Part shown: positions 44,498-52,228 of the stretch, piece after piece | How the letters are laid out: each line of letters opens with the position of its first letter | Numbering within the stretch: position 1 is the stretch's first letter | NCBI RefSeq assembly: GCF_001297015.1 | Contig: NZ_LIGE01000033.1 | Coordinates: 22,421-86,420, forward strand | Origin: Pseudomonas sp. RIT-PI-r | Lineage (GTDB): Bacteria; Pseudomonadota; Gammaproteobacteria; Pseudomonadales; Pseudomonadaceae | Direction: 5' to 3' | Length of the DNA stretch: 64,000 nucleotides | Notes under the pieces: generated by a model | What the model was told of the DNA's origin: nothing | Database searches by the model: none | What the model saw: only the letters and a program-made list of their open reading frames with translations | Program-made: the position numbers and the translations under genes

Positions 44498-44959
44498 TTA
44501 CTGCGTTACACTCATTATTGCCATCATGAAGCCGAACAGATGAGCTAGGCTATTTTTCAGCGTCCTAGGGCCAGGTATGAGATCTTCAGATCCAGAGGTA
44601 ATAGCGTTCACAAGTCCGGCATACTCGAGCTCGTCTGGTACGAGTTGATGCGTGATCATGTTGCGGATTTTGTTCAGTTTGCCGACAGCCTCCCATGCCC
44701 AATCGAACTGCCTATTCTCAGGACAGAACTCTCGAGTCATATTCAGTATCTGGTAAAATTTCTTATTGCGAGGGTTACCACCTTTGACGATGCAGTAGTC
44801 TTTAAACATCTCCTCGAAAAGTAGGTGGTTTTTTACAATCAGCGTTAAATTGTCATGCTCTCCATCCTGATGTTTGTCAGCGAGTGCATCATATTTTGAA
44901 AAAAAATCAATGGTATTGATAACGACCTCGAACGTCCTGTTGAGAAGAACCAGTAAAAC
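44498..44959 (-). pseudogene. HEPN-motif protein remnant lacking a start
   Basis: The frame is open on the minus strand from just after a TAG at 44960-44962 to the stop at 44498, about 153 codons. The first ATG is only at 44809. The 50 codons before it read like real protein (LNRTFEVVINTIDFFSKYDAL), so the gene seems to have lost its 5' end. KLNKIRNMITHQL contains R49-x4-H54 (numbered from the ATG at 44809), the Rx4-6H pattern of HEPN RNases. A non-ATG start remains possible. Confidence 0.5.
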
Positions 44960-45022
44960 CTAAGAGACTTATCCACTTAGCTGCCAATGGATGAGATTGT
45001 ACTCAGACCCTGAACGTTGACG

Positions 45023-45741
45023 TTAGAAATTCAGAGCATGCTGAAGCATTCCAACGATATCCGGCCCATCCTCATTAATCCATGTCCCATATTGCTGCCG
45101 AATCATATTCCCATTTGTATGTCCCATCTGCTCCGCGATCCAATCAATCGAAGCCACTCCCGTAGTCAATAACTGACTGGCATAGGTATGCCGACACTGC
45201 CCCGGCCCTCTATACCGAACCCCAGCCGCATTCAAATGCGCCTTAAAAAACCGATCTCGCACCACAAAATCACTCACGTGCGGCAACCCGCTTTTGCTGT
45301 TCACAAATACAAAGCGCAGCGTGTGCTTGCGAACCGTCTTGTTATCCCGTTCGACAATCTCGACAATCTCGACAATCTCGACAATCTCGACAATCTCGAC
45401 AATCTCGACTGTCTCGGCTCTTTTCACTTTGTTGATCGCATCAATACTGCGCAGCGCATACCAAGCCGGCGCCAGCAGCCGAATTCTCCGCGTCGACCGT
45501 CGAGTCTTCGTCACTCGATAGGCCCCGCGCACCTTCGATCGGCGGAACGTCACCGTCCCTTGCTCCAGATCGACATCCTCCCAAGCCAGCGCAATCGTTT
45601 CTGAAACCCGCGGCCCCGCCCAAATCATGAACTGCACCATCAAGACCTCCTGCATACGTAAGGTCGGCGTTTCAAGAATCTGCTTTATCTCCGCTCGGGT
45701 GAACGGATCCGGCGCCTCAGGATCCGGCAGGCGCACGAACG
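45023..45741 (-). pseudogene. Tyrosine recombinase (phage integrase), N-terminally truncated
   Basis: The catalytic domain is present: box I Arg in WAGPRVSETIAL, the box II-type CRHTYASQLL, then IAEQMGHTNG and the nucleophile region MIRQQYGTWI. The N-terminal arm- and core-binding domains, about 150 residues in relatives, are missing. The frame runs on to 45832, but its first 30 codons or so are antisense to the umuC fragment, so the real sequence ends near 45741. A 9-base tandem repeat adds (EIV)n in the middle of the domain. Almost surely inactive. It probably drove the original integration. Confidence 0.85.
45351..45413. repeat. 9-bp tandem repeat inside the integrase
   Basis: Six perfect TCGACAATC units (45351-45404) and one changed unit TCGACTGTC. 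The unit keeps frame and encodes Glu-Ile-Val repeats on the minus strand. Confidence 0.95.
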
Positions 45742-46116
45742 GAGGAGGCCAAGTACGCCAATGGGGCGCTGGTTGAACTGCCTTACCCTGCGAATGATGT
45801 GCGGCTGCTGACCAAGGCTGCGACTGATGCAATCAACCGTCTGTTTCGGCCGGGCTTCAGATACAGCAAAGCTGAAGTTTTGCTGATGGATCTGCGACAG
45901 CCCGGAGAGTTTACGGATGATCTGTTCGCGCAATCACAACCGCTAGCCGCCGAAAAAGTTATGGGGATTTTAGACGAGATCAATCAACGATGGGGTAGCG
46001 GAACGCTGCGCGCCGGCAGTGTGCCGGCAGCGCCTGATTGGGGGATGCGAAGGGAAATGATGAGTCAGAGCTTTACGACGAATCTGGATCATTTGTGGAC
46101 GGTTAAATGTAATTGA
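45739..46116 (+). pseudogene. umuC C-terminal fragment (Y-family polymerase, DUF4113)
   Basis: About 125 codons matching the end of UmuC-type DNA polymerase V: KYANGALVELPYPANDVRLL, IFRPGF-like RLFRPGFRYSKAEVLLMDL, and the DUF4113 tail APDWGMRREMMSQSFTTNLD. The polymerase palm and fingers are missing. No start codon fits. The fragment abuts the broken end of the integrase, so one event probably truncated both. Confidence 0.85.
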
Positions 46117-46119
46117 ATC

Positions 46120-46539
46120 TCAGGGCCGGAAAGGGTCAGGCTCGCCAGTGCATTGTTTCAATCGAGCAATAACTTCCGGGCCTGTTTTAGCGATATCGAT
46201 CCTGCCTGTTTCATCCAGATAGATGTCAATGGTTCGACCCCATTTGGGGGTGATGTCGATGCACCTCTGAAAACCTTTATCAGTCCACCAATCGAACATC
46301 ATGAAAAAGTCGTCATCGGGGAATAGGTAGCCGAACTCAACGGCCGAGCCACCGTGCTTGATATCGCCTCTATGAATCCTGTCTTGAGTATTCCAAACGT
46401 AGTGAAATTCTCCCTCGCTGTTCGGGGAAAAATTCACCGCTACGACTGGGGAGCCTAAATACCAAAACGCGATTGGAAGGGCGACGAGTATCAGAAGGAT
46501 CCAGCGCCCATACTGGCGACCGGTTTTAATTGCATTCAT
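46120..46539 (-). CDS. Probable immunity protein for the PAAR toxin
   Basis: A 139-residue protein with one N-terminal membrane helix (about residues 12-32, RWILLILVALPIAFWYLG) and a soluble domain rich in Asp/Trp (FPDDDFFMMFDWWTDKG). Its ATG (46539) overlaps the end of the PAAR-toxin gene by 14 bases, the usual layout of effector-immunity pairs. AAGGAA precedes the start. No family recognised; the role is inferred from context. Confidence 0.65.
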   Translation of the reverse strand: MNAIKTGRQYGRWILLILVALPIAFWYLGSPVVAVNFSPNSEGEFHYVWNTQDRIHRGDIKHGGSAVEFGYLFPDDDFFMMFDWWTDKGFQRCIDITPKWGRTIDIYLDETGRIDIAKTGPEVIARLKQCTGEPDPFRP

Positions 46540-47698
46540 GTAGTTTGATTCCTTTTCCCCATTCCTTTGGCGGTACTGCAAGGACTTGATCCATGATCAT
46601 TTTGGGTGTGATGCCCCCATTGGGATGTTGGCGATAGAGATTCACACCGATGCTTATGGATATTCGATCGGGCGCATCATCCCATGCCCTCAGGCCGTCG
46701 ACATTGGCTGAGCGGTTTGGGCCGGGCAGTTCCCATTGTTCCTTAGGCTTCGTTACGACTTCCTCGGCTTTGCGTATAGCATCCGAAATTATTTGCTCAC
46801 CGCCGGCACCATCCAGTAGCGCACTCTCGGATAGGCCTCCAGCCCTGCCGACATAACCGTAATGAACGTTTGACCAAATGTCATAGTAGTACTCGTACTT
46901 TCCTTGCTTGTGCCAAACGCCCCCGATGGTCCTGCGGATAATCGGTTTGTGATCCCAAGGACGATTTTGGCCGACTCGCTCAGTCCAAATGGCCAGAGCC
47001 TTGGCTTTCATCCCCAGCGCCAGGCTATAGAAGTCCGGTTTGGGACCGAGCTGAAGGTAAAAGGGCAGCGCCATGTATTCCTTGGTCTTGGCATGGGCGT
47101 CGTAGCTGTTCAATTCCTTCATCTGGCGAACGGCTGGGCTATTGATGTTGGTGTTCATCTCGGCCGCGATGTAGCGTGCCAGCTTTTCCATCATGTCAGG
47201 GTCTTTACAGACAGCAGGTTCAGCTTTTGGCTCGGGCTTCTTTTCCGGCTTTTTTACGGGTGGCTTGGCTGCGGGCTTCGGTGCTACCAGAGCATTCGCA
47301 GCAGTGGCCTTTTCAGTGAGCTTTGGATCGGCCAACAAGGTCGCCATCTTCTCATCGTCCACGGAACCATCGGGGCGGAAGGCCCCGAGTGCCATGAAGT
47401 TGATGATTGTCGCACCCCCCGCATCTCCCATGACAAAACCACCACCGACATCGCCTGATCCGGTGATGATCGTCCCGCCATGGCTGGTGGGACTGCCCAA
47501 GTGGGCCATCGGGCGGCCATTCACCTGGATAGAGGGAAAGCCCGTTGTGATGACAGCGCCACATCCACAGGTATCACCAACACGGGCAGAGCCCATCGTG
47601 TTGATGTTTACGTCACCGCTGGCGGAGGCAATTGGGGTGGTTCCGTGACCTGGCAGTGGGCAGACGTGCTTGTCACCCAAGCGAGCAGAAGAAATCAT
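46526..47698 (-). CDS. T6SS PAAR-domain effector with toxin-44-like C-terminus
   Basis: A 390-residue effector. The N-terminal PAAR repeat domain (1-100) has regular His/Cys residues and VNGRPMAHLGSPTSHGG. It caps the type VI secretion spike. A Lys/Pro/Ala-rich linker (137-161) leads to a C-terminal domain (165-320) with PWDHK (247-251), YDIWSNVHYGYVGRA (272-286) and LLDGAGGEQ (294-302), which I read as the polymorphic toxin type 44 family (predicted nuclease). The toxin assignment is by motif memory. Immunity gene overlaps downstream. Confidence 0.8.
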   Translation of the reverse strand: MISSARLGDKHVCPLPGHGTTPIASASGDVNINTMGSARVGDTCGCGAVITTGFPSIQVNGRPMAHLGSPTSHGGTIITGSGDVGGGFVMGDAGGATIINFMALGAFRPDGSVDDEKMATLLADPKLTEKATAANALVAPKPAAKPPVKKPEKKPEPKAEPAVCKDPDMMEKLARYIAAEMNTNINSPAVRQMKELNSYDAHAKTKEYMALPFYLQLGPKPDFYSLALGMKAKALAIWTERVGQNRPWDHKPIIRRTIGGVWHKQGKYEYYYDIWSNVHYGYVGRAGGLSESALLDGAGGEQIISDAIRKAEEVVTKPKEQWELPGPNRSANVDGLRAWDDAPDRISISIGVNLYRQHPNGGITPKMIMDQVLAVPPKEWGKGIKLHECN

Positions 47699-47789
47699 TC
47701 AGTATCATCCTTGTTTTCTCTTCATCCATTGACACTCCCCAGTACTCGTCTGGGAATTGAAAGGCTACCGGAAACGAATCGATGGGTCT

Positions 47790-48761
47790 CTAGGAGGACT
47801 CTGAATTAATTGGCTTGAACTGATCGGCGTAAGCCAGCAACGCTAAGTTGATGCTGTCCGATTCTGGCGAAAAGTGAGCGTCACGATGACAATTCGGACA
47901 GAGAGCCACGCAATTCCATGCACGATCTCCTTGCTTCACTCCGAGAATATGGTGAACATCGAGAAAGCCTTTGTATTCGCGCTGATTCAAACACCCTCGC
48001 CATTCGCATGACTTGGCGCGCTGTAGGACGGCAGCGCGTACCCTCCGATCTCGGGGATATTCAGCGCGAAGCACTGTTCGTTGCACGGGCGTATCTGTAC
48101 CGAGTTCAGAGTAATTGATCGGGCTGGGGCAGTCGTCCAGCGCGTCATCACTATTGTTCATTGTCAGCATTGGAAGCTTCACCAAGTCGACCACTCCGGG
48201 CCAGTTCCATAGGGCGTCTGCCACTCTATGAGCGCTCGGTGAGCGTTCATCCATGAGCCAGATTGTTGGACTACTACCGTTTTTCGCATGGTTCTTTTTG
48301 AGGTTTTTCATCTGACCGCCGTCGATCAACTCTTGGCTGATCCGAGCTTGAGCGTCAAAGATGCCTTTGAGTTCTTGACTGGGTATAAGCGCCGCGTAAA
48401 CGATAATGGCGCCGTCTCGCTGAAGTATGAGGTTGTGTGTGACCCCTTGTTCCAAATCGCGCTGCATTGTCATCTGCATGGTCTTGTCCCAGTCATCGTC
48501 GACTAAGCGGGCGCGTAGTTGTGCAGCGGAATACTTCAAGTCATCGACGCTGCGTCTTCTCCAGCACAGCCGAACACGCATTCTTACTTGATCGCCTTTT
48601 GGTGATGTAGTCGAAATGAGCTGGCTTATGGCTGTGCCGGCAATTTTGCGGCGGTCATGTATTTCCTTGAAACCACGCCCCGTCAGGAATGGCGTGACAG
48701 CCTCTCGGGTGATTTTTTCGGCGTGAATGCTTTCGTCAGTGCGGAATGGGCGTTTCAACAC
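47790..48761 (-). CDS. HNH endonuclease domain protein
   Basis: A 323-residue protein. The last 80 residues form an HNH nuclease with zinc cysteines Cys252, Cys257, Cys288 and Cys291 (SCEWRGC and CPNCHRDAH), catalytic-region DVHHILG (His270-271) and Asn283. The first 230 residues are unrecognised. Layout (N-terminal reader-like domain plus C-terminal HNH) resembles McrA-type modified-DNA restriction. It is divergent from the TIR gene with a 200-base shared region. Confidence 0.8.
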   Translation of the reverse strand: MLKRPFRTDESIHAEKITREAVTPFLTGRGFKEIHDRRKIAGTAISQLISTTSPKGDQVRMRVRLCWRRRSVDDLKYSAAQLRARLVDDDWDKTMQMTMQRDLEQGVTHNLILQRDGAIIVYAALIPSQELKGIFDAQARISQELIDGGQMKNLKKNHAKNGSSPTIWLMDERSPSAHRVADALWNWPGVVDLVKLPMLTMNNSDDALDDCPSPINYSELGTDTPVQRTVLRAEYPRDRRVRAAVLQRAKSCEWRGCLNQREYKGFLDVHHILGVKQGDRAWNCVALCPNCHRDAHFSPESDSINLALLAYADQFKPINSESS

Positions 48762-48961
48762 GAAGTCTCCGTTTCGTTAGCTGTGCGCAAACCGCGCATG
48801 CCTACAGATTTTAGCTAGTGAAACGGTACGGAAAGGCGAAATGGTCGGAAGCCATCCAGAAAGCGGAGATTTGGTCGATATGATTCCGGAGTGTTGGGGG
48901 TCAATTCTCGTGCAAAATAGTTTATAGCCAAGGGCCTAAATAATTCAGGATAGGGTTTGCC

Positions 48962-49768
48962 ATGATAAATAACTATATGTATATGTTTGAGTGTGATTAC
49001 GGCTCTCGCGTTAAAGAAAAAGATTTTTTGAAGGATATTTTGCGCACTTTTGAACCGAATTATGCTACATCGGTTGGGGCGGTGATTAATAATAATCCAT
49101 ATTGCTTGGAGTTCTCGATTCTCGTTAATATTCAAAATGACCCTGTTGGCTTTGAGTCGTGGCTGCGGGCGAAATATCCTGAAAAGTTACAGCGCCATAA
49201 TGTATTTTTAAATGATGTGATTTTTTATAATGTAATCACCTTTCTAGAGGATGGGATGATTGATTTGGTTTTCACAAGTGAGCCAAATTCAATGTTTATA
49301 TGGCCAGAGCGGGAGCTGTTAGAAATGATGAATCCTCAGTATAAAAAGATGAATCGAAATGAGTCGAAAGTATTTATCAGTCATTCATCCAAGGATAAGG
49401 AGCTAATCGTCGGGCCACTAAATGCATACCTACAGGCTGAGGATGTAGCTACGTGGTTGGATAGCTATGAAATCGACTATGGTGACAATATTTATTTGAA
49501 GGTGAATGAAGGTATTGAGAATGCCAAGGTTGGGGTTTTTATATTAACAAATAATTTTTTCGATAGCGCCAGTGGGTGGCCCCTAGCCGAGTTTTCAACG
49601 TTCTTTATGGACTTGATGAGAGCTAATAAAAAAGTATTGATGGTTAACGCTGGTGTGGATCAAGATAAAATTCATGCAATGATGAAAGCTTACAAATATT
49701 TAAACTGGGATGATGGTAAAGGCTTGCCCGAAATAGCAAATGCGATCAAAAGAAAGCTAATGTCGTAA
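48962..49768 (+). CDS. TIR-domain protein, candidate anti-phage effector
   Basis: A 268-residue protein in visibly AT-rich DNA. Residues 1-132 form an unrecognised N-terminal domain. Residues 135-265 form a TIR domain: KVFISHSSKDKELI (136-149), a WLDSYEIDYGDNI loop, VGVFILTNNFFDSASGW and Glu210 in WPLAEF, the place of the catalytic Glu of TIR NADases. No signal peptide or transmembrane helix. The N-domain probably senses or oligomerises. Bacterial TIR effectors usually deplete NAD+ on infection. No ThsA/ThsB partner is adjacent. Confidence 0.8.
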   Translation: MINNYMYMFECDYGSRVKEKDFLKDILRTFEPNYATSVGAVINNNPYCLEFSILVNIQNDPVGFESWLRAKYPEKLQRHNVFLNDVIFYNVITFLEDGMIDLVFTSEPNSMFIWPERELLEMMNPQYKKMNRNESKVFISHSSKDKELIVGPLNAYLQAEDVATWLDSYEIDYGDNIYLKVNEGIENAKVGVFILTNNFFDSASGWPLAEFSTFFMDLMRANKKVLMVNAGVDQDKIHAMMKAYKYLNWDDGKGLPEIANAIKRKLMS

Positions 49769-50098
49769 TTTACGTTCGACGGTACGCTATCAATCCCGTA
49801 CCAATAATATTAGTACGGGATGCCCAGGAGTTGGTGCTAATGCTTATCGCGCCACAATCAACCTCCGTCCAGCCCACTCCGACACCTGAGTAACAACGGC
49901 ATTTCCGCCACCGAAAGCCGCTGCAATGTTAGCCAGAGCCCTTCATCCTCAAACGTCGCTGTCGCTCAGCTATCTGAGACCATCCGTTCGGGTGAGCGAC
50001 GAGAATGGGGCATGGCCCATTAAAAATGCAAATAAAGTATTGATTTGCGGGAGGCCAATCATGAGATACTAGTGGCCTTTTGTTATCTAGGGAGATTT
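49769..50098. other. Intergenic region with a dcm 3'-end remnant
   Basis: 330 bases. An inverted repeat (TCCCGTAC 49794-49801, GTACGGGA 49813-49820) closes the TIR transcript. It is followed by a degraded copy of the end of a cytosine methyltransferase gene (49868-50020). Otherwise nothing. Confidence 0.6.
49868..50020 (-). pseudogene. DNA cytosine methyltransferase, 3'-end remnant
   Basis: On the minus strand it encodes a tail like LANIAAAFGGGNAVVTQVSEW, then a stop after about ten residues. This is clearly related to the end of the dcm remnant at 50942-51727 but with many substitutions and a deletion of about 15 bases. So it is a paralogous, older fragment, not a recent duplicate. Confidence 0.7.
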
Positions 50099-50431
50099 AT
50101 GGTGAAAGGGTCTGAAGCGCTAAGTATCGCAAGTTCAATCGCCACGCTGACCGGCGTTTCTTTTACTTGGCTTGCGACGATAGGTGGTTTTAAAAATGCA
50201 GGTGTTGTTGAAATTGGCTTTAAAAGCGTATCGGCTGTTATAGGTATTCTGCTTTCAATTGGCGTCCTATTTTTGGTGGTGAGGTTATTTTCGGGGCGCC
50301 TCGAAAATGCCAAGCCTGAACACTATGCATACTGCTGGACATTTGGACTGGCCATAAGCGTATTTTTCGCTGCGATGTTCATTGCTTTAATCTATGGCGG
50401 CGTTTTTTTCTTCTGGGATATACGTTATTAG
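50099..50431 (+). CDS. Small membrane protein, three helices, unknown
   Basis: A 110-residue protein in AT-rich DNA with about three hydrophobic segments: a weaker one near 10-30, then 42-62 (SVSAVIGILLSIGVLFLVV) and 84-106 (LAISVFFAAMFIALIYGGVFF). The ATG at 50099 follows GGGAG, and a hairpin terminator lies 40 bases past the stop. No family recognised. Its place among defence-like genes makes a membrane effector role possible, nothing more. Confidence 0.65.
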   Translation: MVKGSEALSIASSIATLTGVSFTWLATIGGFKNAGVVEIGFKSVSAVIGILLSIGVLFLVVRLFSGRLENAKPEHYAYCWTFGLAISVFFAAMFIALIYGGVFFFWDIRY

Positions 50432-50469
50432 GTTTTCTCGAGAAACTGATACTTTCTAATGAAAAATGT

Positions 50470-50503
50470 GCGGGTTCTTGTTATAGAATCCGCTTGTTTT
50501 TAA
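50470..50503 (+). terminator. Terminator after the 50099 gene
   Basis: Stem GCGGGTTCT/AGAATCCGC (one G-U pair) with a six-base loop, then TTGTTTTT. Confidence 0.75.
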
Positions 50504-50539
50504 CGATCAGCTCAAGCTGCGTCCTAGGTTTTTTTAGAT

Positions 50540-50830
50540 AAAAAGTCGTGAAGCTTCGGCCTCGAAGGCCAGATGAGGTATCGAACTATCCCCCTAATAC
50601 CAGCATCAGCTTCACTGAGTTGAGGCTCCCCCAGCCTACCGAGCATTGGCTTTCCAAAACAGCTCACGACGGAAGACCGCTGAGAGGTGCTGTGTAGGCT
50701 CTAGCTATGTGGATTCAGCTGGCTTCTCCCCGGAAGCGTTAGAGGGGCGCGTGCGGGCACCAGGCCTCTTTCACCACTGAGACTAAGCTTCCCTCTGACC
50801 CCAAAAATTCTTTCAAGGCAGGTTCCTCCC
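50540..50830 (-). ncRNA. Possible structured RNA, unidentified
   Basis: Read on the minus strand: AGGCT-GGGGG-AGCCT, GGTAT...ATACC with a TTCG in its loop, and GGCCT-TCG-AGGCC occur one after another, close to GAAGCTTC at the end. No reading frame crosses them. No named RNA family is recognised. It may instead be unrelated noncoding debris of the island. Confidence 0.25.
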
Positions 50831-50941
50831 TGTTAGATGATGGGACGGTGAATTTAAATTAAAACTGATCGTTTCCGCAAGCCTCAGGTTCCATGGAGAA
50901 GTAGAAGCGCTGCGAGCGCCGAGCTGGATTTCGAGAAAGAA

Positions 50942-51727
50942 TTAGCTCGTAGTTAGTAATACCTTTGCTACCCACTCCGCCACCTGCGTAACAACGGCAT
51001 TTCCGGCACCGAAAGCCTCTGCAAGGTTGGCCGCATCCAGTCCGAGGCAAAACCCATCATCCTCAGCCGCTCGCTGCCGCTCAGCCATCTGATCCCATCC
51101 GTTCGCATGAGCGACGAGAGTGGTACAGCCCATAGCGATCTGAGAGGCGGCTCTGTCCGCGAGTAGAGTATTGGCAGCCCAGACATCCGCTGGGCGTGGC
51201 CAGTGCTGCGATTGAGACGCTGGAGGTATTGCGTCCACTGGCGCGGCGTCAGCCAGGAAGTCGAAGGGGGGCATGCGTCCAAAACCTGCGACCAGGAATA
51301 TTCGACGACGTTGCTGGGGGACTCCGAAATATTGAGCATTAAGCACTCGCCAGAATCCCACATACCCGCAGCCCGCAAGGGCCCGGATGACTGTTTCAAA
51401 GTCGTGGCTATCGTTCACAGCGAGCAGGTTAACGACGTTCTCAAGCACCACCCAGCGAGGTTGTATTTCTTTGAGGATTCGTATGACTTCCCAAAACAAT
51501 CCGCTGCGTTCGCCTCGTAGTCCTCGGGTGTCCCGATTACTTTCTCGGGTGCCGGCGATGCTGATGTCCTGGCAGGGGAATCCCGCTGTGAGGACGTCGA
51601 CAGAGCAGAGGTTGTGGGCGCCGCAGTGGCGCACGTCTTCGAATTGCTGGGCGTGGGGAAATCGATCGGCAAGCACAGCCCGGTTGATGGGGTTGAGTTC
51701 AACTTGCCAGGCGCTGCGGTAACCTGC
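50942..51727 (-). pseudogene. DNA (cytosine-5) methyltransferase, lacking motif I
   Basis: About 260 codons of a C5-methyltransferase. The catalytic loop GFPCQDIS (motif IV), VLENV (motif VI), QRRRIFLVAG (motif VIII) and a C-terminal GNAVV (motif X region) are present. The sequence starts abruptly at AGYRSAWQVELNP, so the SAM-binding FSGIGG motif I is missing; it was replaced by the first 34 codons of a phage tail gene in another frame. Without motif I it should be inactive. Confidence 0.85.
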
Positions 51728-51825
51728 ACCGCGTTGCCAGGGAGTTGCGGACCGAAACCGGGAATATCAGGGAACGTCACCGGGCCGCTCAGGGCGCCGG
51801 CATCATCAATCAAATAGGTAATCAT
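51724..51825 (-). pseudogene. Phage tail fibre/assembly protein, N-terminal fragment
   Basis: 34 codons: MITYLIDDAGALSGP, then FPDIPGFGPQLPGNAVQ, the usual start of Pseudomonas phage tail assembly proteins. Similarity ends where the dcm remnant begins (51724-51727). Confidence 0.75.
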
Positions 51826-51832
51826 GAAGGCC

Positions 51833-52225
51833 TCAGATCAATTTAATTCGAGCCGGGTAGGCGATGTTGCGTGGCCGGGTTTCTTCCTTTCCCACCGGTC
51901 CGATTAAAGGCGGGGATGTGTTGTAGGCCTCTACATGTTTGATATGAGCTGCAGAGGTTGAAGGGGCGGAAAGGAGCGCTACGCGGTCCCCCTTGCCGGA
52001 ACCAATCGAGACAGGATGGGTGTGCCGCTCAAAAGTGTCGGGTGTCCATGAGCCGGCAATCCGACCAATAAGCTGCCACTCACCAGCGCCATCCGTCTGC
52101 GACATGTTGGAGACAACAATCTCTGAACTGTCGACCGAAACAACAGTGGTGCCATTTGGAAAGTCGCCACCCTCCAAAATCATCCCGATCTTCATGCGTG
52201 TGCGGCCAGTGATATTACTAATAGG
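51833..52225 (-). pseudogene. Phage tail fibre, C-terminal fragment
   Basis: About 130 codons. The N-side reads like a fibre repeat (GMILEGGDFPNGTTVVSVDSS), and the C-terminal end (GKEETRPRNIAYPARIKLI) is typical of tail-fibre tips. There is no start codon; the frame begins right after a stop overlapping the gpJ stop. Confidence 0.75.
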
Positions 52226-52228
52226 TCA

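Larger units (their letters stand above)
50432..50941. other. Long noncoding stretch with several hairpins
   Basis: 510 bases with no coding frame. It starts with a terminator (50470-50503). From about 50540 to 50830 it holds clustered short palindromes, listed separately as a possible structured RNA. Confidence 0.5.

Noticed and set aside
45351..45413. CRISPR-like array
   Set aside because: The units are 9 bases, contiguous, with no spacers. It is a coding tandem repeat.
48962..49768. Classical Thoeris system
   Set aside because: No ThsA-like SIR2/SLOG gene is adjacent; only a single TIR protein with its own N-domain is present.
50432..50941. Retron msr-msd next to a reverse transcriptase
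   Set aside because: No reverse transcriptase gene occurs in the window, so the hairpins alone do not support a retron.
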